Shown: positions 46,765 through 56,847 of the stretch, in pieces
Layout: each line of letters begins with the position of its first letter
How positions within the stretch are numbered: position 1 is the first letter of the stretch
Origin: an uncultured Saprospiraceae bacterium
GTDB lineage: Bacteria > Bacteroidota > Bacteroidia > Chitinophagales > Saprospiraceae
Reading direction: 5' to 3'
Assembly (NCBI GenBank): GCA_943788055.1
Contig: CALSOU010000011.1
Span: forward strand, 16,691 to 80,690
DNA: 64,000 nt
The notes under the pieces: generated by a model
Database searches by the model: none
What the model was told of the DNA's origin: nothing
Seen by the model: the letters and a program-made list of their open reading frames with translations, nothing else
Position numbers and translations under genes: made by a program

Positions 46765-47559
46765 TTATGTCCAAATCCTCGGTCTGATATTCAGATGGCG
46801 TTTTTCTTTGTATTCTGGTGATAAAAAAATGATGCCCATCATGTAGAGATCGATAGAAGCATTTACACGTTCATGTGCTTTAATCTTTTTCCAGGCTTTT
46901 TGCATACCCAGTGACCAATGGATATCATCCAATACAATGATGCCATCCTCATCTATTATCTTCAAACTCTGCAAGAAATAGTCAATTGTGGCTTGCTCAC
47001 GATGATTTCCGTCAATAAATATAAAGTCTACCTTAGGACCACTTTGTATAAATTCAGGATATGTCTTATCAAAATTCCCTTCGATCAAATGAAGATTTTC
47101 AAAGCCCAAACGAAGGTTTTGCAGCTTTATCAATTTAACAAAATGGGGATTTCCTTCAAAGCTCGTTACCGTATTTTTTGTTGATGTCGCAGCTAAATAG
47201 AAACTTGACAATCCAAGTGAAGCACCTAATTCAACAATATTTTCGGCCTCGACCCATTCTATTAGTCGAAATAGCACTCTAAGCTGGTATGGCGAACTTA
47301 GTTGTTGTGATGCTACTTCCTTTATTTGCTTACTACTAGCAGATCCGTAGCTTGATCCTGCGCCTAATTCCAGTATATCAATCTTCTCGGAATTTCTCAA
47401 AAGCTGATTTCTGTATACTTCAAGCTTTTCGAAAGCATGAAATTTGCGATCATCTCGTATCACGTGCTCGTAAAGTTGAAATAGGCTTGGACTGTGAATA
47501 CCATGTTGATTGGTCGCTGTGAGCGTAAACCAAACAATATCAAAGGCTCTATTGAGCAT
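46765..47559 (-). CDS. Class I SAM-dependent methyltransferase
   Basis: 264 residues. Residues ~103-118 (EAENIVELGASLGLSSFYLA) form SAM motif I, followed by TSFEGNPH (motif II region) and DFIFIDGNHREQATIDYFLQSL and IIVLDDIHWS, the O-methyltransferase-3-like pattern. The N-terminus (WFTLTATNQHGIHSPSLFQLYEHVI) is a conserved Bacteroidota extension. Substrate unknown. Confidence 0.8.
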   Translation of the reverse strand: MLNRAFDIVWFTLTATNQHGIHSPSLFQLYEHVIRDDRKFHAFEKLEVYRNQLLRNSEKIDILELGAGSSYGSASSKQIKEVASQQLSSPYQLRVLFRLIEWVEAENIVELGASLGLSSFYLAATSTKNTVTSFEGNPHFVKLIKLQNLRLGFENLHLIEGNFDKTYPEFIQSGPKVDFIFIDGNHREQATIDYFLQSLKIIDEDGIIVLDDIHWSLGMQKAWKKIKAHERVNASIDLYMMGIIFLSPEYKEKRHLNIRPRIWT

Positions 47560-47637
47560 ATATGCTTATTATATGTTAAATTTGTGTAATATGTCTTAAG
47601 GGTTTAGTTTGCCCTCAATACTCAAAAGTCATCTTTT

Positions 47638-47751
47638 ATGTTTAATAAAGCTCCGTTTTTTTCAGTTTGTTTGGCATTGATATTTTCCTTTTCATCTGAT
47701 GCACAAATTAGTTTTCAAAGGGAGGATTCTCACATTCTGGCCTACGTTTAA
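47638..47751 (+). pseudogene. Truncated secreted-protein fragment
   Basis: An ATG-started ORF of 37 codons begins with a convincing signal peptide (FSVCLALIFSFSSDAQ) and stops after SFQREDSHILAYV. The frame then carries DLENPVLRQLWDHSLS before another stop. This is best read as the 5' stub of a lost exported protein; a genuine 37-residue peptide is less likely. Confidence 0.4.
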
Positions 47752-47975
47752 GATCTAGAAAATCCTGTGTTGCGTCAGCTCTGGGATCACTCTTTATCTA
47801 TAATCTAACTTTTCCCTAAGCTATGATTCTCAAATTTGGAGTAAAGTAAATAATAAAAATAGTGTTATTGCAATAAAAGGGATGAGCACGAAGTGCGAAC
47901 TTGGAAGACTCCGACGACCCACTAGCCCTTTTGTGGAATAGTGGGTCACGCCTAATTGAAATTATATTAATTCAT
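47752..47975. other. Non-coding region with GACCCACTA hairpin
   Basis: No gene is supported here. GACCCACTA (47916-47924) and TAGTGGGTC (47939-47947) form a perfect nine-base hairpin with a 14-nt loop but no T-run on either side, so it is not a standard terminator. The preceding ~35 bases are GC-richer than the surroundings and contain CACGAAGTGCG. Similar in feel to the islet at 27176-27307. Confidence 0.35.
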
Positions 47976-50750
47976 CTAATTTACAACTAGCTTTTGGGTT
48001 GCAAAATTCTGCCCATCTGAAATTCTGACAATGTACATTCCTGCTTGCAAGTCATGTTGGATTTCGGTCCATGAATCAATCATTTCCGCGTGGTACATTC
48101 GCTGGCCTGAAAGGCTGTAGATTGCAAGTTGCGCTTTGTCTAATGCATGGTTGATTACGATTGTTCCATGTTGTGAAGGATTAGGATAGACCTTAAAGCG
48201 AAAAGATTCAAATTTTTCAGTGTCAGTTACATTATTTGGATTCACAATTTTCTTATCCCAATACATTCTATATTCACCAGGTTCGAAATCAATGCTAGTG
48301 AGGGATGCATCGACGAAAATAGAATCTCCTGTGAAGTAGTCATACCACCATCCATCGTGCTGAAAACTCGTTGCTACTGCTTGTGCAGTAACTTCAAAAT
48401 TTCCCATCAAGAAAACATTGTCTTCTTCACTATTTAATCGAATCCGCTTAGTTTTACCTCCCACATCAGTCACAAAATCATCCGTATGCATAACTTCTTC
48501 TGTCGCTCTTAATTCCATCATTGCTTGATATATTCTAAGTACATCCGCACGACCTTCTTCTTCTAAATAATCCCATCGAACAGGTTTAGGAGTCAATCGG
48601 CAATTATCACTAATGGTACCATTCGTGCACCAATTAATCGAATAATCAAATCCTAACTCACCCATTTGCCAGACCATTTTAGGACCGGGAACACTGAATA
48701 GAAAAGCGGTAGCAAGCTCTAATCGATCGTATCCCGTTTCAGGGTCTTTCGTTGAATAAGTCCCGTTACTATTTCCAAATTCTAGGTTCTTATATTGCAG
48801 CCTTTCTTCATCGTGACTTTCCATGTATCCTACAGCATGAGGATCGTTCCAACCTTTGTTTTTGTAGGATAGAAATGCAAAGTTTGACTTGCCGTTTGTG
48901 TTATAACCCATAGTACCTTCATTGAATGCATAATTTGCATTGGTCCAAAGCATCATTCCTTTGTTTGCTAGGACTTTCTCTTCATCATTAGCTCCAAAAT
49001 GTTCCAGAATCACCGTAAAATCATCCTTTATAGCCCACAAATGTTCGGCGTATTCTGATAAAATGTCGATTCGGTTTTGATCGTATGCTCTGAATACTCC
49101 ATCATCAGCAGATATTTTTTGGGTAAATCCCTTACTTAGATCAAATCGGAAACCGTCAATATGAAATTCATCCAGCCAGTACTCAGAGGTTTGCTTTACA
49201 TAGTGATTTGTTGCTTCGGATTCATGATTGAAATCATAACCTACATTGAATGGATGCGTTGCATCGACGTTGAAAAAGGGTGATTCAGGACTCGGTTTTC
49301 CATTTTCCCAATAAAGTCTAACATATGGATTCTGTCCAAATGCGTGATTATAAACTACATCAAGAATTACGGCAATGTCCATTTCATGAGCAGTATTAAC
49401 GAGCTTCTTGAAAGTTGTTGGATCGCCATAGTACTTATCAAGCGCCATGTGGAACGAAGGATTATATCCCCAGCTATCATTACCCTCAAATTCCTGAACT
49501 GGCATTAATTGAAGTGTGTTTATACCCATTTCTTTTAGATACGAAAGACTGTCAATCAATGAGTTATAACTTCTATCCTCTACAAAATCTCTAAGGAGCA
49601 ACTCATAAATATTCATACGTGATTGCGGCACCGGCTCGAAATTTTCATCCGTCCAGGTGAATGGAGTTGGAGTCAAGTCTAAGTAAGTGACAATTCCACT
49701 TGCTTCTTCTGGAAAATCTGGTAAATCAGGGAAGGTAGTCGATGAGATCCAAGGATCATTCCATTCATCTAATACGAGTGTAGAATAGGGGTCAGCAACC
49801 TGTAAAGTACCATCAACAAGATATGCATAAGCAACACCGTCCAGCCCAGCGAGACCTTCAATGTCAATCCAGTAATATTCTCCATCTACACTTCTCGTCA
49901 TTTGGCCTTCTTCTACAGGAGCCCAATCATTGAAATCACCTAAAACGTAAACATATTCCTTTTGTGGCGCAAAAAACTTCAAACGCACCACATCTTCAGT
50001 AATAATATTTACTCCATATGGCAAATTATCGGGGTCGTCAGCTATTTCATTAGGCTTGTTGACAATAAATTGGAATGACTCTGTTATTGTTTCATTCCCA
50101 TCAGTAGCCTCATACCTGATTTCATGCGAACCTAAGGTTATGTCTCCCAGAGTTGTTTGTCCTTCTTTTCCACTTCCTGTTAGAATTGATACATCATTGT
50201 CAAAAAGTTCGAAAGTTACTTCTTTTGAAAATGCTAGTGTAATGTCCAAATCTTCACCATCCTCTAAGATGAAATTTTCTGCTCCGGGACTAACAAATTT
50301 CCCCAATAGATCAGAATCAGCAGAGTAAATAGGTGTGAAAATATCTCCAAAATCTGAGGTCTTGCCCTCTTTGGAACCATCCACATTTCTAAAAACCATT
50401 CCAAGTTCCAGGACTTCATCAGATTCGTCAACACTATAGTATTCCGTTAGGTTGAAGCTTATTGAGTGAATATTATCCCCCTTATTGGTCATCTTTACAT
50501 TTGGATCATCTGTTCCCCAATTTCCTTGAACATTCATCCATTCGCCAGGGTCTCCGGCAGTAGTAATTATTCCTGTGTGAATATAAACTTGATCTACATC
50601 AACCAATCCAGCACTACCTTGAGTGGCGTCATAGTATATCGTGATATCGTCTGAAACAGTAGGAAAAGGCGGGTCTATTGTAACAATTTGCCCGATTACG
50701 GTAGTACTGTAAAAACTGCAAAGAAATATTAAGCTAACGAATTTATACAT
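47976..50750 (-). CDS. Secreted GH13 alpha-amylase-family enzyme with CBM48-like module and T9SS tail
   Basis: 924 residues. Signal peptide (LIFLCSFYSTTVIGQ), two N-terminal sandwich modules, then a CBM48/E-set module (VYVLGDFNDWAPVEEG). The GH13 barrel shows DVVYNHAFG (~462), GFRFDLSKGF (nucleophile Asp, ~535), VILEHFG (acid/base Glu, ~580) and MESHDEERL (~641). The last ~80 residues (VYPNPSQHGTIVIN...YIVRISDGQNF) are a type IX secretion sorting domain. It should act outside the cell on alpha-glucans. Its start lies 1 nt after the stop of the GH13 lipoprotein gene, as the last gene of the maltose operon. Confidence 0.88.
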   Translation of the reverse strand: MYKFVSLIFLCSFYSTTVIGQIVTIDPPFPTVSDDITIYYDATQGSAGLVDVDQVYIHTGIITTAGDPGEWMNVQGNWGTDDPNVKMTNKGDNIHSISFNLTEYYSVDESDEVLELGMVFRNVDGSKEGKTSDFGDIFTPIYSADSDLLGKFVSPGAENFILEDGEDLDITLAFSKEVTFELFDNDVSILTGSGKEGQTTLGDITLGSHEIRYEATDGNETITESFQFIVNKPNEIADDPDNLPYGVNIITEDVVRLKFFAPQKEYVYVLGDFNDWAPVEEGQMTRSVDGEYYWIDIEGLAGLDGVAYAYLVDGTLQVADPYSTLVLDEWNDPWISSTTFPDLPDFPEEASGIVTYLDLTPTPFTWTDENFEPVPQSRMNIYELLLRDFVEDRSYNSLIDSLSYLKEMGINTLQLMPVQEFEGNDSWGYNPSFHMALDKYYGDPTTFKKLVNTAHEMDIAVILDVVYNHAFGQNPYVRLYWENGKPSPESPFFNVDATHPFNVGYDFNHESEATNHYVKQTSEYWLDEFHIDGFRFDLSKGFTQKISADDGVFRAYDQNRIDILSEYAEHLWAIKDDFTVILEHFGANDEEKVLANKGMMLWTNANYAFNEGTMGYNTNGKSNFAFLSYKNKGWNDPHAVGYMESHDEERLQYKNLEFGNSNGTYSTKDPETGYDRLELATAFLFSVPGPKMVWQMGELGFDYSINWCTNGTISDNCRLTPKPVRWDYLEEEGRADVLRIYQAMMELRATEEVMHTDDFVTDVGGKTKRIRLNSEEDNVFLMGNFEVTAQAVATSFQHDGWWYDYFTGDSIFVDASLTSIDFEPGEYRMYWDKKIVNPNNVTDTEKFESFRFKVYPNPSQHGTIVINHALDKAQLAIYSLSGQRMYHAEMIDSWTEIQHDLQAGMYIVRISDGQNFATQKLVVN

Positions 50751-50751
50751 A

Positions 50752-52107
50752 TTAGATATTTTTTATGATTTGGTAAGAGTAGGGAAGTAGCTCGGTACTT
50801 GTGTCGGTTAACTCGGTGTTTGAGAATTGGTCAGTCCCTTTCAATAGCTCTGATTGTATAACAATAGGTTCTGAACTCGTGTTTAAGAAAAATGAAATCT
50901 GCGAATCGCTATTTTTTCTTGTATAGGCAAGAATACGTTCGTCATTCACTGAAATCCATTCTGCTGCTGCACCAAAAGGTATGTTGTAAAGACAAGAGTT
51001 ACTTCTCTTGATATCTAAAAGTCGTTTGTAGAAGCTTGAAAGTTTATAAGCTTTAAATGCTATCGTATCCTTTTCAAAGAATTCTAAACTCTTAGTCATA
51101 GGCTCTTCCATACCTGAATAAATAAGCGGAATTCCATCTAGAAGTGCCATTGCTGCTGCCCATCCTTTTAGACCTTCACCAAGTCTTTCTGGTGCAGATC
51201 CATTCCAAGCATTTTCATCATGATTTGAAGTAAACAGCAAGGTGTTTCCTTCATTGAATTTGTCTCTGTTTTCTTGATGAATGTTCTTAAAATCTTGTAC
51301 GGTTTTTTCACCTTTCGCAATGTCATTCATAGCATGGAACAAATTCCAGCCATATGTTGCGTGAAAAATACTGTCATTTCTATGTTCAGCAACTTCAGAC
51401 TCGGCTAGCATAAATATAGGTTTGATCGAGTACAGACGATCTCTTACTTCATGCCAAAAATCTAAGGGCACACCAAATGCGATGTCCATTCTGTAGCCAT
51501 CGATATCTTTTTCAGTAATCCACCATTCAAGTTGACGAAGCATTTCAGCGCGCATTTCTTTTGAATTGTAGTTCAGGTCCGCAACATCTTTCCAACCGTG
51601 GGATTCTCCCTGATCATTATGCGGATCTATAATTTCACCTTTGTCATTTTTTGTATACCAATCTGAATGATCTGAGATCCAATGATGATCCCAGCCCGTG
51701 TGATTAGGAACCCAGTCCAAAATGACCTTCATGTCTAGATCGTGAATTTGCTTGATCATGGCGTCCACATCCTCCATCGTTCCAAATTCAGGATTGATCT
51801 TTGTGAAATCACTGACACTATAATAAGACCCTAAAGTTCCTTTTTTTTTAGTCGTCGAAATAGGGTATATAGGCATAAACCACAAGATGTCAACACCCAT
51901 TTCCTTGAGGCGAGGAAGATCTTTTGCAAAAACATTGATTGTTCCTTCTTCCGAATATTGGCGAATGTTGACTTCGTAGATATTGGCTGATTTAGCCCAG
52001 TCAGGTAGTGATGTATTCACTTGCATGTTTTTAGTATTCATAGCCTCATTGCTAGATTGACATGCTGCAAGAATAATAATCGATAAAATGCTTAGAACTC
52101 TAATCAT
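50752..52107 (-). CDS. GH13 alpha-amylase-family lipoprotein
   Basis: 451 residues with a lipobox (IILAAC, Cys ~16). Catalytic regions: DWVPNHTGWDHHWI (region I, ~127), DGYRMDIAFGVP (nucleophile, ~205), FMLAESE (acid/base, ~231) and FTSNHDENAW (~290). The protein is likely attached to the periplasmic or outer face of a membrane and may process maltodextrins, comparable in role to SusG/SusA-type enzymes. The start codon overlaps the GH65 stop by 4 nt. Confidence 0.87.
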   Translation of the reverse strand: MIRVLSILSIIILAACQSSNEAMNTKNMQVNTSLPDWAKSANIYEVNIRQYSEEGTINVFAKDLPRLKEMGVDILWFMPIYPISTTKKKGTLGSYYSVSDFTKINPEFGTMEDVDAMIKQIHDLDMKVILDWVPNHTGWDHHWISDHSDWYTKNDKGEIIDPHNDQGESHGWKDVADLNYNSKEMRAEMLRQLEWWITEKDIDGYRMDIAFGVPLDFWHEVRDRLYSIKPIFMLAESEVAEHRNDSIFHATYGWNLFHAMNDIAKGEKTVQDFKNIHQENRDKFNEGNTLLFTSNHDENAWNGSAPERLGEGLKGWAAAMALLDGIPLIYSGMEEPMTKSLEFFEKDTIAFKAYKLSSFYKRLLDIKRSNSCLYNIPFGAAAEWISVNDERILAYTRKNSDSQISFFLNTSSEPIVIQSELLKGTDQFSNTELTDTSTELLPYSYQIIKNI

Positions 52108-54425
52108 TGTGAGACTTTTATCGGGTTAAGCAACATTTGAGTATCACTAACAATCACACTTATTGGTTCGCCTTCTTGGAGTTCCAAGTATGTTTCATCT
52201 CCTGACATGCGAACTTGAAGCAGTCTACCACGAAAATTGACCATAAATCTGATCGACTTCCAAGCTTTTGGTAGAAATGGCTTAAATTGCAGAAGCCCGT
52301 CTCGCACGCGCATCCCTGCAAATCCTTGAACAACACTCATCCAAGTCCCTGCCATAGAAGTTATGTGCAGCCCATCTTCTGTGTCATTATTATAGTCATC
52401 TAGATCGAGTCTTGAGGTTCTGAGATACATTTCGTAAGCTTTCTCCTCCATACCTAATTTAGCCGCTAGGATGGAGTGCACACATGGTGATAGGCTCGAT
52501 TCATGCACTGTTCTTGGTTCGTAAAAGTTGTAATTTGTTCGATGTTGATCTTCCGTAAAGTCATCCTCAAAGAAATACATGCCTTGAAGCACATCCGCCT
52601 GTTTGATGAAACAAGATCTCAATATCCGATCCCATGACCAGTTTTGGTTTATTGGCAAATGCTTGGGATCAAGATCCTTTACAAGAATTTGTTCTTTGTC
52701 TAGGTAGTTATCCTGCTGTAGAAAAATCCCAAGTTTTTCGTTTACAGGAAAGTACATGTTTTCTATTGTCTCTCTCCACTTTTTGACTTCCGATTGATTA
52801 ACGGTCAACTTTTTAACTAATGATTCAAATTTATGTGGAGCATTATTTTCAACAAACTCCATCATTCTACTCGTGTAATCAAGACACCATCTTGCTATGT
52901 AATTCGTGTACCAGTTGTTATTGACGTTGTTTTCGTACTCATTTGGCCCAGTTACCCCATGCATCATATATTGTCCACTATGGGCGGAATAGTGTACTCT
53001 TGATTTCCAAAACCTAGCTATGCCGATCAAAACTTCAAGACCATGATCAACAATATATTGATCGTCACCAGTATAATTGACGTAATTGTAAATAGCATAT
53101 GCAATCGCCCCGTTACGATGGATTTCTTCCAATGTAATTTCCCATTCGTTGTGACACTCTTCTCCGTTCATTGTAACCATCGGATAGAGGGCTTCTCCAC
53201 GATGAAATCCAAGTTTAGCAGCGTTTTCATAGGCTTTGTCAAGTTGCTCAAATCGATAGATCAATAACCGTCTCGCTACTTTTTGATCAGCTGTGCTTAA
53301 ATAGAATGGTATACAATAAGCTTCAGTGTCCCAATAAGTGGAACCACCATATTTCTCGCCTGTAAATCCTTTTGGTCCGATATTGAGTCTTGAATCTTCC
53401 CCAGTATAAGTCTGATTCAGATGAAAAATATTAAATCGAATAGCTTGTTGAGCAGCTATATCACCTTCAATTTCAATATCTGCATGCTTCCATTTAAAAT
53501 CCCAGGCTTTGATATGCGATTTCTTTAGTTCTTCGAAACTGTGGTCTAAGTAACCAAAGACAGCCATTCTTGCGTCATCTTCAATCGTCTCAGTATCATA
53601 ATCAAGCGAAGAAATTATACTGACAATCTTAAACATTTCAATACTTGAGCCTTCTTTCAAATTGAATTCGTTTTGAAACCCAATGTATTTTTCACGCTGA
53701 ACCTTGGTTTCTTCATGAGTCGTAGAGAATCCATCGATAAGAAACTCTGTATTCATGGCCGCAGCTACAGCAAAACCTGTTTTTTTAGTGTAAGCCGAAT
53801 TATATGCTATTTCAGAATCAAAATGAATTTTCTTTTCATCCCAAAATTTCTCATCGTAATTGCTATCCTCATTCTTCACATCAAAATCGAGACCTTGTTC
53901 GAGCTTGATTTCAACATCTTTGGAGAAACCTGAAATCGCGTATGATTGCACTGCAATGCGATCATCGGCCATCGAACAAAATCGTTCAGATTCGATATAG
54001 AACTCAACTTCGTTAAATAATACCTTACAAGTACGGTATAAAACACCAGTTTGCATATCAATTTCACGATGCCAATCGAGAATTTTGGACTTAGTCAGGT
54101 CAAACTGAACACCGTTAATATGAAAATCTATACTTGCCCAATCGACAGCATTTAGCACTTTTGAATAATATTCAGGATAACCGATTTTCCACCATCCTAC
54201 ACGAGTTTTGTCCGGATAGTAAACACCCGCTACATAATTTCCTTTCATGGAATCACCAGAATAATGCTCCTCAATGGATGCACGCTGGCCAAATTTTCCG
54301 TTTCCTATGCTACAGATGCTTTCGGTATTTTTATTATAGTGTGGATGGAATCCATTTTCAATGATCTTCCACGCATCTTTAGTTAAGTATTCCTTTGTTA
54401 GCTGTTTGGATATGTTTCTTGTCAT
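52104..54425 (-). CDS. GH65 maltose phosphorylase-type enzyme
   Basis: About 773 residues from the ATG at 54425 (MTRNISKQLTKEYLTKDAWKIIENGF), preferred over the track start because it lies 4 nt after the pgmB stop and matches the family N-terminus. The catalytic Glu (general acid) is in HGVTGPNEYENNVNNNW near residue 494, and KPFLPKAWKSIRF is the conserved C-terminal sheet. GH65 phosphorylases split maltose, trehalose or kojibiose with phosphate to glucose and beta-glucose-1-phosphate; maltose is favoured by the neighbours. Cytoplasmic. Confidence 0.88.
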   Translation of the reverse strand: MTRNISKQLTKEYLTKDAWKIIENGFHPHYNKNTESICSIGNGKFGQRASIEEHYSGDSMKGNYVAGVYYPDKTRVGWWKIGYPEYYSKVLNAVDWASIDFHINGVQFDLTKSKILDWHREIDMQTGVLYRTCKVLFNEVEFYIESERFCSMADDRIAVQSYAISGFSKDVEIKLEQGLDFDVKNEDSNYDEKFWDEKKIHFDSEIAYNSAYTKKTGFAVAAAMNTEFLIDGFSTTHEETKVQREKYIGFQNEFNLKEGSSIEMFKIVSIISSLDYDTETIEDDARMAVFGYLDHSFEELKKSHIKAWDFKWKHADIEIEGDIAAQQAIRFNIFHLNQTYTGEDSRLNIGPKGFTGEKYGGSTYWDTEAYCIPFYLSTADQKVARRLLIYRFEQLDKAYENAAKLGFHRGEALYPMVTMNGEECHNEWEITLEEIHRNGAIAYAIYNYVNYTGDDQYIVDHGLEVLIGIARFWKSRVHYSAHSGQYMMHGVTGPNEYENNVNNNWYTNYIARWCLDYTSRMMEFVENNAPHKFESLVKKLTVNQSEVKKWRETIENMYFPVNEKLGIFLQQDNYLDKEQILVKDLDPKHLPINQNWSWDRILRSCFIKQADVLQGMYFFEDDFTEDQHRTNYNFYEPRTVHESSLSPCVHSILAAKLGMEEKAYEMYLRTSRLDLDDYNNDTEDGLHITSMAGTWMSVVQGFAGMRVRDGLLQFKPFLPKAWKSIRFMVNFRGRLLQVRMSGDETYLELQEGEPISVIVSDTQMLLNPIKVSQ

Positions 54426-54429
54426 AATT

Positions 54430-55107
54430 CTAGCTAGTTGTTTGGTTAAATAGTGAAGATAGCTGTTGAGGGTGTTTTCCATCGAAACCCAAGTAACAAT
54501 CCTCAGCAAGACTTAATGTTTCTTTATTGCCGATGCCCACCGACTGAAAACCTCCGTTCTTTGCAGCTTTAATTCCCTTTATACTATCCTCAAATACGAT
54601 ACATTCAGAAGGGTCAAGCCCAAAATATTTGCTACACGCTAGAAAGGTTTCCGGATGTGGTTTTCCTTTTTTAACCGAATTACCGTCGCTGATAAAATCA
54701 AAAAAATCGAGAAGCTCCAATGTTTCAAGAATAGAGCGTGCATTCTTACTGGCAGAACCTAAAGCAAGAGGAATTTCGTTTTTTACAAGAATCGTGAGGT
54801 ACCGCAATACTCCTGGTAAAATCTCTCTTTTGTCCATATCTTGTATTAGTCCGAGGTACTCATAATTTTTTTTAATTAGTGCATTGTTGAAATCTTCTTG
54901 ACTAAGTTCAATTCCTGCAACATCAAGAATGAGAGTTAATGAATCTGCTCGACTTACACCCTTTAATTTTTCATTAAAAGTTTCGTCGAAGCTAAAGCCA
55001 AAGCCTTTTGCTAAGTTTCTCCAAGCTTGAAAATGGTACTTAGCGGTATCTACAATGACACCATCTAGGTCAAAAATACAGGCTTTAACGTGCGCTTTCC
55101 AGTTCAT
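54430..55107 (-). CDS. pgmB: Beta-phosphoglucomutase
   Basis: 225-residue HAD-family enzyme. ACIFDLDGVIVDTAKYHF (~10-27) holds the nucleophile Asp and acid/base Asp, ALGSASKN (motif II, ~116) and VFEDSIKGIKAAKNGGF (motif IV, ~170) complete the site. It converts beta-glucose-1-phosphate, the product of the next gene's enzyme, to glucose-6-phosphate. First gene of the maltose operon, 4 nt before the GH65 gene. Confidence 0.92.
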   Translation of the reverse strand: MNWKAHVKACIFDLDGVIVDTAKYHFQAWRNLAKGFGFSFDETFNEKLKGVSRADSLTLILDVAGIELSQEDFNNALIKKNYEYLGLIQDMDKREILPGVLRYLTILVKNEIPLALGSASKNARSILETLELLDFFDFISDGNSVKKGKPHPETFLACSKYFGLDPSECIVFEDSIKGIKAAKNGGFQSVGIGNKETLSLAEDCYLGFDGKHPQQLSSLFNQTTS

Positions 55108-55220
55108 AGTTTATTACTTAGTGTAAAAGTAACACATTCTAACTATTCATATGGATAATTGTAGATACTTTTGGATGATTATTTGCTTAGACGCGACAAA
55201 AGAGAAATTTTATTCTACAG

Positions 55221-56846
55221 TTAAGGCAACCACTTTTCTTCGAGTTGCTCATGGAATGCTTTCATTTGCTCGATCTGCCCTGATGCAAGTTTGTCGTCAT
55301 AAATTGCTCTCAAGCCCTGCATGATGTAAATCTGATTTCTCTTAGCAACATCAGAATCAACAAGACATTCGTCCATATACTTTTGTGAGAAAAATCTCAC
55401 TAAGTCAGCGCTGTAAGCGCCAATTTTTGGAATATACCTGGGAACTTCTTCATACCATTTCTTCTCTATTATGTGAGAAATGATCAAATCATACTCTTGG
55501 AGTTTGTCGAGGATTTGAAGATCTTGAGATCCAAGTCGATCTTTATTTAGTAGTAGTTGATAAAGTGACTTAAGTGTATTTTCTGTAAAGGACCCAGGAA
55601 TACTTAGAAGCTCATCCAAAAAACTAGATTCCTTCGTTCTTTCATACTTAGAGGAAAGTGCTTCTGCTAGGTATTGGTGATCATTATACCGTCTACCGAT
55701 AATAATTTCAATATCTTCGAATTTGAACTCCTCCAAGTATTCATAATCTTTAATTTCTTTAAGCACTGTCTGAACAAGTTCGCTGTCTTGTGATTGTAAG
55801 AGCAGCCGAAAAATTCCGTGGAGATGTTGTACCCGTATTCTACTTCCAATTTTAGAAATAGGTAAGTTGATTGCGTCATGGGTTTTTAGCAAGAGAAAAA
55901 ACAGAACTGTTCTTTCAGAATCCAATCTGCTGAGTTCGAACTTAATATTGATGGCTTCAATTGCAAGCTTTATCTCAGACTTAGTGCCTAGTTTAAGAAA
56001 TATGTCTTCAATAATATTGGGTGAAAAGTCAAGTGGGTAGTTAGACTTTTCGAATATCTCCAATAATTTAGAACAAAAAGATTGTCTGAGTTTTGGTGCT
56101 ATCGAAGATTTAAAAAATAAGGTAATTTCATCGTATAGCTGGTTGATGAAATGCTCTAGCTTTTCATTCTCAACCTTTGTTCTTGTATATGCATGCATTG
56201 CTTTGTCTAGCAGAGCATGGAGAATAACACTTGTTTCGATGTAATTTTCAAGAGCAAACGTATCCTTAGCTTGCTCAAGAAGCTCAGAAGCATTCTTAAT
56301 GAAGTAATTAATAGCGGGAATTGTATAGATCTTTTTCCCTGCAATTGGTTTCAAGATTATTTGAAGAATACCTTTGTATTTGGAGTCAATATCTTCACTT
56401 GGGATTTGTCGAGCAAAATGCACTTTGAGTGCAGTGCTGAACTTTGCATCTGAACTAGCATATGAAGCAATAAATTGCCGCATTTGCTGATCAGAGATCG
56501 TATCTAAGATGGTCTTGGTGTTAAATGTAGGAGGCTTACTATCCGTTTTTTTTGCTTTCTTTTCCAATAAGTACCCTCTTAAAAACAAAAGGCTTGATGT
56601 AACGTGTACGCAAGTTTTTTTCTCTTGATTGTTTTGACAACTGCAGCTTGTCGATTTTATATACTTTGGAGTTACATATAAATATACGACATGTTCCTCT
56701 GAGTTTCTCGAGACAACAATCTTCCATTGATATCTTTTGAAATGATCACGAACTACAAAACTAGCTTCAGACAAAAAATTCTCGGTCTTCAGATATTGCT
56801 CCTCAGTAAGATCAGATTCTAAGCTATCCAGTTTTGTTAAACGCAT
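55221..56846 (-). CDS. SWIM zinc-finger domain protein
   Basis: About 541 residues from the ATG at 56846 (MRLTKLDSLESDLTEEQYL), which lies 1 nt after the stop of the upstream gene; the longer track start overlaps it. TSCSCQNNQEKKTCVHVTSSLLFL (~66-89) is a SWIM finger (CxCxnCxH). The rest (~120-540) is helical with no recognised domain. SWIM domains bind DNA or proteins and often precede SNF2-type helicases in operons; no helicase follows here within the window on this strand. Function unknown. Confidence 0.7.
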   Translation of the reverse strand: MRLTKLDSLESDLTEEQYLKTENFLSEASFVVRDHFKRYQWKIVVSRNSEEHVVYLYVTPKYIKSTSCSCQNNQEKKTCVHVTSSLLFLRGYLLEKKAKKTDSKPPTFNTKTILDTISDQQMRQFIASYASSDAKFSTALKVHFARQIPSEDIDSKYKGILQIILKPIAGKKIYTIPAINYFIKNASELLEQAKDTFALENYIETSVILHALLDKAMHAYTRTKVENEKLEHFINQLYDEITLFFKSSIAPKLRQSFCSKLLEIFEKSNYPLDFSPNIIEDIFLKLGTKSEIKLAIEAINIKFELSRLDSERTVLFFLLLKTHDAINLPISKIGSRIRVQHLHGIFRLLLQSQDSELVQTVLKEIKDYEYLEEFKFEDIEIIIGRRYNDHQYLAEALSSKYERTKESSFLDELLSIPGSFTENTLKSLYQLLLNKDRLGSQDLQILDKLQEYDLIISHIIEKKWYEEVPRYIPKIGAYSADLVRFFSQKYMDECLVDSDVAKRNQIYIMQGLRAIYDDKLASGQIEQMKAFHEQLEEKWLP

Positions 56847-56847
56847 A

